A stretch of 64,000 nucleotides of DNA from Njordibacter sp905182035 (GTDB lineage: Bacteria > Pseudomonadota > Gammaproteobacteria > Pseudomonadales > Balneatricaceae): NCBI RefSeq assembly GCF_047730075.1, contig NZ_CP159831.1:2852001-2916000 (forward strand), written 5' to 3'. Numbering within the stretch: position 1 is the stretch's first letter; every line of letters starts with the position of its first letter. Both the position numbers and the translations under genes were made by a program. The notes below the pieces were generated by a model that was not told where the DNA came from, did not search any database, and was given only the letters and a program-made list of their open reading frames with translations. Below, one piece after another: positions 17,750-25,898 of this stretch.

Positions 17750-18736
17750 TTATTCACTAGTGTGAAACATATGTTTGCGAAGCGTGCGTAAGAGCAAATG
17801 TGCAGCCATTTGTTGTGTGCGTCCTGAAGGATCAAGTGGGGGGCAAGTCTCTACAATATCTAGCCCATCAAACGGTGCTTCCGAAAGGATATCTAGCATT
17901 TGGCAATATTGTCTTGGCGTAATTCCACTATGAACAACTGAACCTGTTCCAGGTAAATAACCAGCATCCATAGCATCAATGCAAAGCGAAACATAAAGGC
18001 TTTCGCACCCTCTTGTGGCATGCTTAATAGCCAGCTCCATGACTTTGGCAGCTCCGAGGCGATGAACATCTTGGGAAGAGAAAACCTTTCCTCCCATGCT
18101 TTTAATCAGCTCATACTCGCCTCCATCAATCCAACCCGATATGCCAATCCAAACCATATTGGGTTGAATAATATTAGAGAATTCTGAAATTCGTCGACCA
18201 TTAGTGGCATGATTATAAGCGCCCCATGCTCCTAGACGATTGGTAAAATCTAGGTGCCCATCAACCTGTATATAGCCAAACTTTCGATTTGGATCTCGAT
18301 CTGAAAGACCTCGTGAATACCCAAGGCATGCAGGATAGCCATTATAATGATCACCACCTAGCCCAAGAGGTATACCACCACCCGCTGTAATTGCTCGTGT
18401 CATTAAGGCAATAGACTCAGTGGTATCTTCCACACAATCTGGAAAAATATCAGCATCACCGCAATCAACAATCCATTGATCTTGACGTTTTCGAAGCACA
18501 TTTTTCAAAATAGGATCAAAAAATTCAGCTTGCTCGTGCGAAATAGATTTTGATATTTCGGTAGTGGCCACTCTTAGCGCCTCTGGGCCAAAGCGAGTTC
18601 CAACCCGGCTAGAATGTGTCCAGTCAGATGGCATTCCCACAACCCCAAGTACCCCAGACTGAACTTCTTCAGGAGATCCAAGTGGCGCACTAAAAAGAGA
18701 GTGGGCAACAGGGTTCATTTTTGGATAATTTGACAT
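17750..18736 (-). CDS. Ureohydrolase (agmatinase/arginase superfamily), likely catalytic subunit
   Basis: This 328-residue ureohydrolase hydrolyses a guanidino group to urea plus amine. Of the four paralogs it alone keeps the metal histidine in LGGDH (residue 130) and the motif DGHLD (159-163, normally DAHxD), and it has a conserved His in AYNHATNG. The last motif reads SLCIDAMDAGYLPGTG. Compared with SxDxDxxDP, the bridging first aspartate is cysteine (252) while the second (254) is kept, so the metal centre may be non-standard. GMPSDWTHSSRVGTRFGP and VETCPPLDPSGRT are also family blocks. The substrate is unknown; agmatine, guanidinobutyrate and other alkyl-guanidines are candidates. Confidence 0.9.
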   Translation of the reverse strand: MSNYPKMNPVAHSLFSAPLGSPEEVQSGVLGVVGMPSDWTHSSRVGTRFGPEALRVATTEISKSISHEQAEFFDPILKNVLRKRQDQWIVDCGDADIFPDCVEDTTESIALMTRAITAGGGIPLGLGGDHYNGYPACLGYSRGLSDRDPNRKFGYIQVDGHLDFTNRLGAWGAYNHATNGRRISEFSNIIQPNMVWIGISGWIDGGEYELIKSMGGKVFSSQDVHRLGAAKVMELAIKHATRGCESLYVSLCIDAMDAGYLPGTGSVVHSGITPRQYCQMLDILSEAPFDGLDIVETCPPLDPSGRTQQMAAHLLLRTLRKHMFHTSE

Positions 18737-18758
18737 AAGTTAGAGTTTGCCCCTTTTT

Positions 18759-19754
18759 TTAATTATCATTTAAGTTGACATCGTTCATAAGCCCAAGACG
18801 TGAACAGATGTATCCAACGAGTGCAGTAACAATGAGGCGCTGACCAGTTTTAACGACGCTTAGTCCATTTATTGTAGGGTTATGACCCGTCAAAATTAGG
18901 GTGGCTATCGGTGCGCTAGCGAGTGCCGCTAGAACTCGCCTTAACAACTTTAGGCTCATTCCATTAAATACGGGTTGGTCAGACATACCATGAAGTTCTG
19001 AAGATACCGAGGATAGATCCAGGTTAATAATCACGGGGACCTCTTTGTTGGATAATGTGTGGCTTAAATCAGCAATCTCCTTAGAGCTCATGTCTTTAAG
19101 TTGGCTTGATGAAAGTATTTTTGCACCCGCACCTGAAAGCTCTGTTAAAAATTCTACAGATGGATTTTCAGCCGGGGCAAGAATACAAGTATCTGCCAGC
19201 TTAACTTCGCCACTTGCCAAGAGAGAATAAAGCGGTGAAGAAGCCTGATGATCAAGCTTTGTATCCGAAGTTCCCGGTGTCTTTCCGCCAATTTGTATGT
19301 AAGCGACAGACTTTCCATTGGCAATGGCTCTGGAAACAGGGGCAATAATGCTACTATCTCCACCCAGAACAATACTCGTGGCATTGCGACTATAAACTTG
19401 TGCAATAGCATGGTTAATAAGCTCTTCAGCTTTTGACCTGGTTTGTCCTAAAACTGGAATATCTCCAAGATCAAATAATCGCTCATTGATTGATGACGTA
19501 TCAAACACCTCTTGCTCGTCAATATTGATGGGATTACTAAATTGTGGGTTAGCATACCAACCAAAATAAACTGACGTTTCTCTAATCGATAAGGGAGAGA
19601 AACGGGCGCCAGATTGTAGGTTTTTACTGCCTTCCATCGGCACACCAATAATGGCTAATGTTCCTGGTGATAAGTCTTCAACCTTTGCTCTTACTGATCT
19701 CATAAAGGAAAGATGGCCAGCCATACGAGGTAATGGAGCATTTCTCAACGGCAT
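18759..19754 (-). CDS. Degenerate ureohydrolase paralog (no metal site) 1
   Basis: This 331-residue protein has the ureohydrolase fold signature (AIIGVPMEGSKNLQSGARFSP near residue 36, VLGGDS, VIINLDLSS). Every metal motif is altered: GGDH is GGDS, DAHxD is IGGKTPG and DxDxxDP is DLSSVSS. It is expected to be catalytically dead. It overlaps the next paralog by 10 nt and precedes the canonical one by 22 nt, so the four are made together. Known metformin hydrolase is a complex of an active and an inactive ureohydrolase subunit, so a structural or substrate-gating role in a hetero-oligomer is a fair inference. Confidence 0.8.
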   Translation of the reverse strand: MPLRNAPLPRMAGHLSFMRSVRAKVEDLSPGTLAIIGVPMEGSKNLQSGARFSPLSIRETSVYFGWYANPQFSNPINIDEQEVFDTSSINERLFDLGDIPVLGQTRSKAEELINHAIAQVYSRNATSIVLGGDSSIIAPVSRAIANGKSVAYIQIGGKTPGTSDTKLDHQASSPLYSLLASGEVKLADTCILAPAENPSVEFLTELSGAGAKILSSSQLKDMSSKEIADLSHTLSNKEVPVIINLDLSSVSSELHGMSDQPVFNGMSLKLLRRVLAALASAPIATLILTGHNPTINGLSVVKTGQRLIVTALVGYICSRLGLMNDVNLNDN

Positions 19755-20680
19755 AAGACACTCTCCTGAGACATTGTTTCAATGACGCTTCTCACAATCT
19801 CGGCAACAGTGACACTAGCAGAGCTGCCAGAGATATCTAGGTCTGGAATATATCCAGTCACGTCAGCACCGATAATGGGTAGTTTTCCTAATTCAAGGAT
19901 GAGTGAAGTTAACTGCTTTGGTGTCAGTCCAGTTCCAGTGTATGCAGAGTTAGAACGAATGGACGGCAAGGCGAGAACATCGATATCTACACTAAGATAA
20001 AAACTAACATTTTTGTCTGGCAAGCCATTTAATAGTTGTTCCGTTAGTCCGCTTAATGATGTTGACAGTTGATGCGCTGAACGAACAAAACTATCAGCTA
20101 AATACTCAAATTCCTCTAGGGGGTTTGAATCGCTTACCCCTAAAAGCGTAATTGATTTTGAGCCACCACAGTGTTCGCCAAGTTGTCGTGTTGCACATGA
20201 ACGACTCAGCGGTTTTTTTTGTGGATTTGGGATTTCTGCTGCATCCAAATTACGTGAAATTCGAATGATTTTTAAATCACGATCTGGCCTTGCCTGTAAT
20301 TGGCCAGAAACTAAGGCAGGAATAAGACTATAGTCTCCACCCAATGTCAGAAGTTTAGCGCCTGTTTGGTGAATTCTAAAACTTTGTTCTTTAAGAATTG
20401 ATAGGGTTTTCTGAGGTTCAATAGGAAAAATATTGAGTTCGCCAACATCAATAATATTATTAGCAGGAGCAATATTTGGTCTGTGGGTTAGCACGGGTAA
20501 GGAGGCATACCTTAATTGCCGAGCAGCATATCTGGCGCCTGGCTCCCCTGCCGAAAAATGATCACAGAAGAGTCCTGCAACCGCTATTTTTCCTTCTGAA
20601 AGATCTTCAATATCACCAATAGGAGCACCAAAAAAAGAGGGCACTGACAACATTGAAACAGGTAAATCTACTGAACTCAT
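19745..20680 (-). CDS. Degenerate ureohydrolase paralog (partial metal motif) 2
   Basis: This 311-residue ureohydrolase-fold protein has KIAVAGLFCDHFSAGEPGARY, TLGGDYSL, and FYLSVDIDVLALP followed by TGTGLTPKQL. The histidine of GGDH is tyrosine and the DAHxD motif is replaced by ISRNLDAA. The DxD pair of the last motif is kept (VDID), although its following DP is AL. A complete dinuclear site cannot form. It overlaps the fourth paralog by 4 nt (ATGA at 20677). The losses differ from those in the other paralogs, which argues against one inactive ancestor being copied. Confidence 0.8.
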   Translation of the reverse strand: MSSVDLPVSMLSVPSFFGAPIGDIEDLSEGKIAVAGLFCDHFSAGEPGARYAARQLRYASLPVLTHRPNIAPANNIIDVGELNIFPIEPQKTLSILKEQSFRIHQTGAKLLTLGGDYSLIPALVSGQLQARPDRDLKIIRISRNLDAAEIPNPQKKPLSRSCATRQLGEHCGGSKSITLLGVSDSNPLEEFEYLADSFVRSAHQLSTSLSGLTEQLLNGLPDKNVSFYLSVDIDVLALPSIRSNSAYTGTGLTPKQLTSLILELGKLPIIGADVTGYIPDLDISGSSASVTVAEIVRSVIETMSQESVLCR

Positions 20681-21642
20681 AAGGACATTTCCTCAAACAG
20701 CCGATCACCAAGTATTGCTAGAAGCGCCTGCGCAGTGGCATATTGAGAATGACCTCGAGCATCAAGTAAAGGGGCCACATCGGTTACACCAATGCCTACT
20801 AACTGTGACGCTACATTAGCTTTAGAAAGAATATCTGTGAGCTGCAATGGCGTTAAGCCACCTACATTAAGCCCTGGCGTCCCGGCTGCATAGCCAGTAT
20901 CTAAAACTCCAGCATCTATGACGCATAAGATTTGTTTGTTTTGGAGGCCAAATTGTTGGATCGCATTTACAGCAACCTCTACACCTTGCTCATGAATAAC
21001 TTCAGCAGAAATTACATTGCCCTGAATGTCTTCTATTCCTTTCCAGTTTTCATACGGCTGAATGCCATTAGCACCGATAACAAGCAGAGGATAATTTTCA
21101 GGTTTAGTCCTAACTGTCATAAGTGATGACAGCGCTTTAGAGGCCAAACCATTGACTCTTGGTATATCCAATCGGTTTGATATAACGAGCAGCCCAAATT
21201 CACTAGAGGAGCTTTGCAGTCCAGCAATCAATCCCTCTAGAATTCGTCCGTCCCCTCCCAAAAGAACGGGCAATCCACCCTGCTCATGCACCCCCGCAGT
21301 GACCTGTTCAACTTGTTTTAAAGTGTCTATTGTGACTTCAGTACAGTCAGCAAGGTCGCCTAAATCAATGCCAATGACTTCACTTCTAAAGCGGGTAGCC
21401 TTTCCTGAATCAAGTGAGACAACTGTTTTGGATGGCGAGTTAAAATAACAACCCAAAGCGCCCATTGTTGCGCGTCGTAGAGCCTTAGGGCCATTTGAAC
21501 AGCCACTTCGTCGAGGTAAAGTGGAATCAGCAGGTACACCAAAAACAACAATACTGCCTTGAGAAACTTCTTCTATATTGGTTTCAGAAAATCCAGCATA
21601 TGTGGTGCTAGCGGTTGTAGATTCACTCATAAGCTTAGTCAT
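20677..21642 (-). CDS. Degenerate ureohydrolase paralog (partial metal motif) 3
   Basis: This 321-residue ureohydrolase-fold protein is the first gene of the paralog run. Family blocks are IVVFGVPADSTLPRRSGCSNGP, LLGGDGR and CVIDAGVLDTGYAAGTPG with VGGLTPLQL. GGDH is GGDG, DAHxD is SNRLD, and in the last motif the first aspartate is kept but the second is glycine. It is therefore probably inactive alone. It starts 59 bp after the permease gene potC-like on the same strand, with no terminator between them, so transport and hydrolysis are likely co-transcribed. Confidence 0.8.
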   Translation of the reverse strand: MTKLMSESTTASTTYAGFSETNIEEVSQGSIVVFGVPADSTLPRRSGCSNGPKALRRATMGALGCYFNSPSKTVVSLDSGKATRFRSEVIGIDLGDLADCTEVTIDTLKQVEQVTAGVHEQGGLPVLLGGDGRILEGLIAGLQSSSSEFGLLVISNRLDIPRVNGLASKALSSLMTVRTKPENYPLLVIGANGIQPYENWKGIEDIQGNVISAEVIHEQGVEVAVNAIQQFGLQNKQILCVIDAGVLDTGYAAGTPGLNVGGLTPLQLTDILSKANVASQLVGIGVTDVAPLLDARGHSQYATAQALLAILGDRLFEEMSL

Positions 21643-21700
21643 TAAATTTCAACCCAATAGTGAATAGCTGGAAAAAATATTCTTGATAACTTTTGGGAAA

Positions 21701-22510
21701 TCATAATTGTTCCTTATTTTTTTGATTTCTATTAAAAATAGAAATCATAACTAAAGCGCTGATAGAGACAAAAATTAAGCAAGTTGATATTGCAGCAATT
21801 GTTGGATCAAGCTGATCACGCAATGAGTTAAACATGCGGCGGGTAATCGTAGCGTTGTCCCCACCCGAGACCAGCATCGAAATCACAACCTCGTCCAACG
21901 AGGTGATGAAGGCCAAAAAGGCCCCTGTCTGAATCGAAAATTTGACTTGCGGTACAGTGATTGTCCACAAGGCGTATGCTCTGGAAGCACCTAGACTGCG
22001 TGCAGCCAGTTCCTGATCGAAATCATAGTTCTGTAAACCCGACATCACGGTCACAATCACAAAAGGCAACGCCAGCGCCGTATGGGCGATCACAATTCCG
22101 GTAAGCGTATAATTGAGTCCCAGCTTGGCATAAAGGCTAAATACACCTACAGCAATCAGGATCACCGGTACGACAATGGGCATGATCACAAGGATCTGTG
22201 CAATATTACGGATCCGTGGGGCAGAACAATGTAGGCCATAAGCACAAAGTGAGCCTAAAGGTGTCGCAATCGCCGTGGTCATCACTGCCGCAATGAGTGA
22301 CGTCTTGGTGGCGCTCATCCATTCTGGAGATGTGAAATAGGCTGCGTACCAGCGAAACGAGAATGACGTTGGCGGGAATTCCAAAAATGAGGCCCCCGAA
22401 AACGACATTGGGATCACAATAAGCGTAGGTAGGATCAGAAAGAAAAGCACTGCGATGCCAACCACTGTTAGCCACAACCCATCTATTTTTCGTTGTCCAA
22501 CTTGTTCCAT
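21701..22510 (-). CDS. ABC transporter permease, PotC-like
   Basis: This is an inner-membrane permease of about 269 residues with six hydrophobic segments and the EAA loop LAARSLGASRAYALWTITVPQ, which contacts the ATPase. Sequence and order match the PotC component of the polyamine/opine/thiamine-type importer class. The start at 22510 is chosen because GAGG lies eight bases upstream, just after the potB-like stop at 22521; the longer form would overlap by 35 nt. It is the last transport gene before the ureohydrolases. Confidence 0.88.
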   Translation of the reverse strand: MEQVGQRKIDGLWLTVVGIAVLFFLILPTLIVIPMSFSGASFLEFPPTSFSFRWYAAYFTSPEWMSATKTSLIAAVMTTAIATPLGSLCAYGLHCSAPRIRNIAQILVIMPIVVPVILIAVGVFSLYAKLGLNYTLTGIVIAHTALALPFVIVTVMSGLQNYDFDQELAARSLGASRAYALWTITVPQVKFSIQTGAFLAFITSLDEVVISMLVSGGDNATITRRMFNSLRDQLDPTIAAISTCLIFVSISALVMISIFNRNQKNKEQL

Positions 22511-22520
22511 TTCCATATCC

Positions 22521-23423
22521 TCAGCGCATGAATAGTTTGTCGAGGCCAAAGACACGGTTCATCAGCCAGATCATCACCAGTGCCAACAGCAGTAGGACAA
22601 CACCCAAAGCTGATGCTGCACCCCAATTGGAATAAATTGTTATGGTACTTTCTATGCGCTGCGCCAACATTTGTACCCGGCCACCACCCAGTAAAGCGGG
22701 TGTAACGAAAAACCCAAGTGACAAGATGAAGACCAGCACGATGCCTGCGAAAAGGCCCGGTAGGGACATCGGGAAAAACACCCGCCAGAATGCCCCACGT
22801 GGGCTGGAGCCAAGCCCCACAGCAGCCCTAACTAAGTCAGTGTCAATATTGCGCATGGTGGCATAGAGAGGCAAAATCAGAAACGGCAGCATAATATGTA
22901 CCATGCCAATGATTGATCCCGTAAGGTTGTGAGCGAGTTGCAGCGGCTCCTCAATTATACCAAGCGACATGAGCGACGAATTAATGATGCCATTACGCTG
23001 CAACAGAACTAGCCAGGCGTAGGTGCGCACCAGAACCGACGTCCAAAACGGAACCAACACGAAAATCATCAAAATGGCAGCCGTTCTGTCTTTCACCTTG
23101 GTCAACAAGTAACACAGCGGATAACCAAGAAGAATACAAATGACCGTCACAGCAATGCTGATCTGAAAGGTGACAACAAAGGTTCGACGATACAAAGCGC
23201 TTTCAAAAATACGAGCATAATTTTCTGTGCTCAACTCGCCCGCTGCATTATAAAATGAGAGCGAAGACAGCCAGAAAATCGGCAGAAATACGACAATTAA
23301 AATAGCAAGAACTGCAGGCATCGAAAGCCCCAAAAACGTCAAGCGTTCGCGGCGGTCTTCAGCTTTGAGTATGCTAGCGTTGTGAAATGTTTTAGCTCCC
23401 GCATTGCCCTCAGAGATATTCAT
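22521..23423 (-). CDS. ABC transporter permease, PotB-like
   Basis: This 300-residue permease has a cytoplasmic N-terminal extension of about 30 residues, then six membrane segments. The EAA motif reads RAAVGLGSSPRGAFWRVFFPMSLPG in two joined parts. It pairs with the PotC-like permease to form the channel. The start ATG overlaps the ATPase stop (23420-23423). Confidence 0.9.
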   Translation of the reverse strand: MNISEGNAGAKTFHNASILKAEDRRERLTFLGLSMPAVLAILIVVFLPIFWLSSLSFYNAAGELSTENYARIFESALYRRTFVVTFQISIAVTVICILLGYPLCYLLTKVKDRTAAILMIFVLVPFWTSVLVRTYAWLVLLQRNGIINSSLMSLGIIEEPLQLAHNLTGSIIGMVHIMLPFLILPLYATMRNIDTDLVRAAVGLGSSPRGAFWRVFFPMSLPGLFAGIVLVFILSLGFFVTPALLGGGRVQMLAQRIESTITIYSNWGAASALGVVLLLLALVMIWLMNRVFGLDKLFMR

Positions 23424-24508
23424 GACACATGTTCCGGTACGATGATCGTATCTTCTGGGTGCAGGGCCAGACCAATTTTCTCTCCCTTGGAAGGGAGCCC
23501 AGTCTGGCCAGCACGGTTAGCAGGTACGCGCACATTAATCATGCCCACACTGTCGTGTTCAACGATAACCAGCACGCTGTCACCTTGATAAATGATATCG
23601 TTGACCCGGCCAGAAAAGTCATTAGCATCTTCAGGCACAGGGCCTGACATGACTTCCAGCAATTCAGGCCGAATTACTAAGCGATGCCCTCCACTACCCG
23701 GGGCAATGGCTAAATCAGATTTCAGCACGCGCCCACCAAGTTGCGCCGTATCGTTGGCTACTGTCACCGGCAAGGAAATTGATTCCCCAATAAAGTCCGC
23801 CACAAAGAAACTATGAGGCTGACGATATAGCCGCTGAGGGGTATCGATCTGCTCGATGCGCCCATGATTGACCACCGCAATCCGGTCTGACATCGTCAGG
23901 GCTTCGCGCTGATCATGGGTTACGTATACAACAGTTGCATCTAATTTTTGATGAAGCGCCTTTAATTCAATCTGCATATGTTCGCGCAGCTTTTTGTCAA
24001 GTGCCGATAGGGGCTCGTCCATGAGGATAATCCGTGGCTCGAACACCATCGCCCGGGCAAGCGCCACACGCTGCCTTTGACCACCAGAGAGTTGGGTGAT
24101 ACGCCGATCCCCATAGCCCCCAAGTTCTACAGTATCCAGCACACGTTCGACGCGCGTTTTTTGATCACTTTTGGAAACCCCACGGATTTTCAATGGATAG
24201 GCCACGTTTTCCGCCACCGTCATGAATGGAAACAACGCATAGCTTTGAAAGACCATACCAAGGCCACGTTTGTGCGGCGGTGTTGCAATCATTTCTTGAT
24301 CACCAAACCGAATCGAGCCACCGTCAGGACGCACAAAACCAGCTAGCGCCATCAAGAGTGTCGTCTTGCCCGATCCTGATGGCCCCAGCAGGGTCAGGAA
24401 CTCGCCAGCAGCAATATTTAGCGACACATCATCCAGCGCTTTGATTGGTCCGTAGGCCTTGCAAAGGCTGGATATTTCGATGGGAAGGGATTGGGCGGTA
24501 GACGACAT
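23420..24508 (-). CDS. ABC transporter ATP-binding protein, PotA-like
   Basis: This 362-residue ATPase has Walker A (GPSGSGKTT), the Q-loop region MVFQSYALFP, the signature LSGGQRQRVALARAM and Walker B (IILMDEPLSALD), followed by the switch histidine in VYVTHDQREAL. It ends with a C-terminal TOBE domain of about 110 residues. It belongs to the spermidine/putrescine-type importer family. The start at 24508 is supported by AGGAG six bases upstream. It is separated from the binding-protein gene by a terminator-like hairpin, so it is probably expressed at a lower level. Confidence 0.92.
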   Translation of the reverse strand: MSSTAQSLPIEISSLCKAYGPIKALDDVSLNIAAGEFLTLLGPSGSGKTTLLMALAGFVRPDGGSIRFGDQEMIATPPHKRGLGMVFQSYALFPFMTVAENVAYPLKIRGVSKSDQKTRVERVLDTVELGGYGDRRITQLSGGQRQRVALARAMVFEPRIILMDEPLSALDKKLREHMQIELKALHQKLDATVVYVTHDQREALTMSDRIAVVNHGRIEQIDTPQRLYRQPHSFFVADFIGESISLPVTVANDTAQLGGRVLKSDLAIAPGSGGHRLVIRPELLEVMSGPVPEDANDFSGRVNDIIYQGDSVLVIVEHDSVGMINVRVPANRAGQTGLPSKGEKIGLALHPEDTIIVPEHVS

Positions 24509-24530
24509 ATGGGCTCCTAAACCTGACAAA

Positions 24531-24563
24531 AAAATTGGCGCAGTACAAATTGCACTACGCCAA
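24531..24563 (-). terminator. Attenuator/terminator between binding protein and ATPase genes
   Basis: On the minus strand, TTGGCG-T-AGT and ACT-G-CGCCAA form a stem around a loop of about nine bases, followed by T7. It lies 24 nt after the PotD-like stop and before the PotA-like start. Partial termination here would give more binding protein than membrane components, as is common in ABC import operons. Confidence 0.7.
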
Positions 24564-24586
24564 AATGGATTACTACTATAGCTGGA

Positions 24587-25645
24587 TTACTGCTGGATCA
24601 GCGTATCAAACTCTTCCGTTAGCTCACCCAACTGACCGATGTAAAAATTCGGATCAACCAGAAGCTGCTTGTCATAGTTGTTGGGGTGGGTGTTGACTAA
24701 CAAAGCCTGCTCGCCCGAAATAATACCGGTATCAAACGCACCCGTATTCACAGGGCCTAGCGGCATCGTCACTGCCAGCCGCGCCTGCGCTTCGGCACTT
24801 AGCAATTCGTTGATTAGGCGCATTGCATTCTCAACATTTGGCGCGCCCTTAGGCACTAACAAGCAATCAACGTCCATCGTGCCACCATCGAATGCATAAG
24901 CGACATCAATGCCAGATTTGATCACACTCTCCACGCGGTTATGGCCCATATGGATCACGTCCACTTCACCATCACGCAATAATTGTGCTGATTGCGAACC
25001 ACCACGATACCAAACAGTGACTTCAGGTGCGATCTCTCCTAACTTGGCCCAAGCGCGTGCCATACCTTTATCTGTTGCCAGAGTGTCATAAACTTTTGCC
25101 ATCGGCACACCATCAGCCATAAGGGCTGCCTCAAGGTTGTAGTTCACCTTGCCGTGCATGCCACGCTTGCCTGGGAATTTTTCTAGATCCCAGAACTCTG
25201 CCCAGTTGGACGGACCATTGTCGCCAAATGCATCCTTGCGATAGGCAATCACCTTGGTGAAGTTGATAAATCCAATGTAGTTTTCGTGGATTAGCTCTTT
25301 GGGGATACCTGTTGTATCAACAATCGAATAATCAATCGGCTCAAGACTACCCTCGCGGCTGAGCGTTTCACACGAAGGCAAATCCTGCTCTGTTACATCC
25401 CAAGCAACAGCACCTGCTGTGATCTGTGCGCGCACGTCTTGAATGCCGTTTGTCGTATCTTCCTTGACCGTTATATTCAGCTTGCTCGCTGCGGGTGCTA
25501 ACATTGATGAACGAATAGCATCCTGAAATGATCCACCCCATGATGCAAACGTCACACTATCTCCTGCTGCAATGGCAACATTGCCAACACCAATACCTAA
25601 GCCCATGGTTAGAGTTAAGGAAATAATTTTTGAATATTTTTTCAT
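24587..25645 (-). CDS. Periplasmic substrate-binding protein, PotD-like
   Basis: This 352-residue extracellular solute-binding protein has a signal peptide (residues 1-27, ending VAIAAG). The mature start VTFASWGGSFQDAIR is typical of the PotD/opine/spermidine-binding cluster. It delivers the substrate to the PotABC-like complex. Polyamine importers, but also opine, thiamine and other cationic-nitrogen importers, belong to this group, so putrescine should not be assumed. Because the next genes encode ureohydrolases, a guanidino compound is the favoured ligand by context. It is the first gene of the minus-strand island, downstream of two IclR-type operators. Confidence 0.9.
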   Translation of the reverse strand: MKKYSKIISLTLTMGLGIGVGNVAIAAGDSVTFASWGGSFQDAIRSSMLAPAASKLNITVKEDTTNGIQDVRAQITAGAVAWDVTEQDLPSCETLSREGSLEPIDYSIVDTTGIPKELIHENYIGFINFTKVIAYRKDAFGDNGPSNWAEFWDLEKFPGKRGMHGKVNYNLEAALMADGVPMAKVYDTLATDKGMARAWAKLGEIAPEVTVWYRGGSQSAQLLRDGEVDVIHMGHNRVESVIKSGIDVAYAFDGGTMDVDCLLVPKGAPNVENAMRLINELLSAEAQARLAVTMPLGPVNTGAFDTGIISGEQALLVNTHPNNYDKQLLVDPNFYIGQLGELTEEFDTLIQQ

Positions 25646-25707
25646 TTGTAAGCCCTTTATTTTATTTTAATTGCTCCATGACCTGAAACAAATCTGTATT
25701 TCGCTCT

Positions 25708-25724
25708 ATGAAACAATATTTCAT
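25708..25724. promoter_or_regulatory. IclR-type operator candidate, site 1
   Basis: The inverted repeat ATGAAA-CAATA-TTTCAT lies 63 bp upstream of the PotD-like start, in the divergent region shared with the iclR-type gene. It has the same core and 5-nt spacer as site 2, with centres 59 bp apart. IclR-family regulators bind short palindromes of this kind; assignment to this regulator is by position. Confidence 0.65.
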
Positions 25725-25763
25725 TTTAGGCATTTTCAGTGAAAAGTCAAGTTTAAATTTGAT

Positions 25764-25786
25764 AAAATGAAATTATGTTTCATTTT
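25764..25786. promoter_or_regulatory. IclR-type operator candidate, site 2
   Basis: This is a perfect palindrome, AAAATGAAA-TTATG-TTTCATTTT, with nine-base arms. It contains the same ATGAAA-N5-TTTCAT core as site 1. It lies between the divergent PotD-like and IclR-type genes and could control both. Confidence 0.7.
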
Positions 25787-25898
25787 GTATTACGTCATTC
25801 TAAAATCATGTTAGAATTTTAGTAGATTATAAATGTAGCTCTTCAATGATTTGAATTTCCCAGACACCCTATGAAGAGCCTTTAACAAGGATATGCTA

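Noticed and set aside
24587..25645. Naming the importer potD/potABC for putrescine and spermidine
   Set aside because: The family also carries opines, thiamine and other cations, and the ureohydrolase context points to a guanidino compound, so only PotD-like is claimed.
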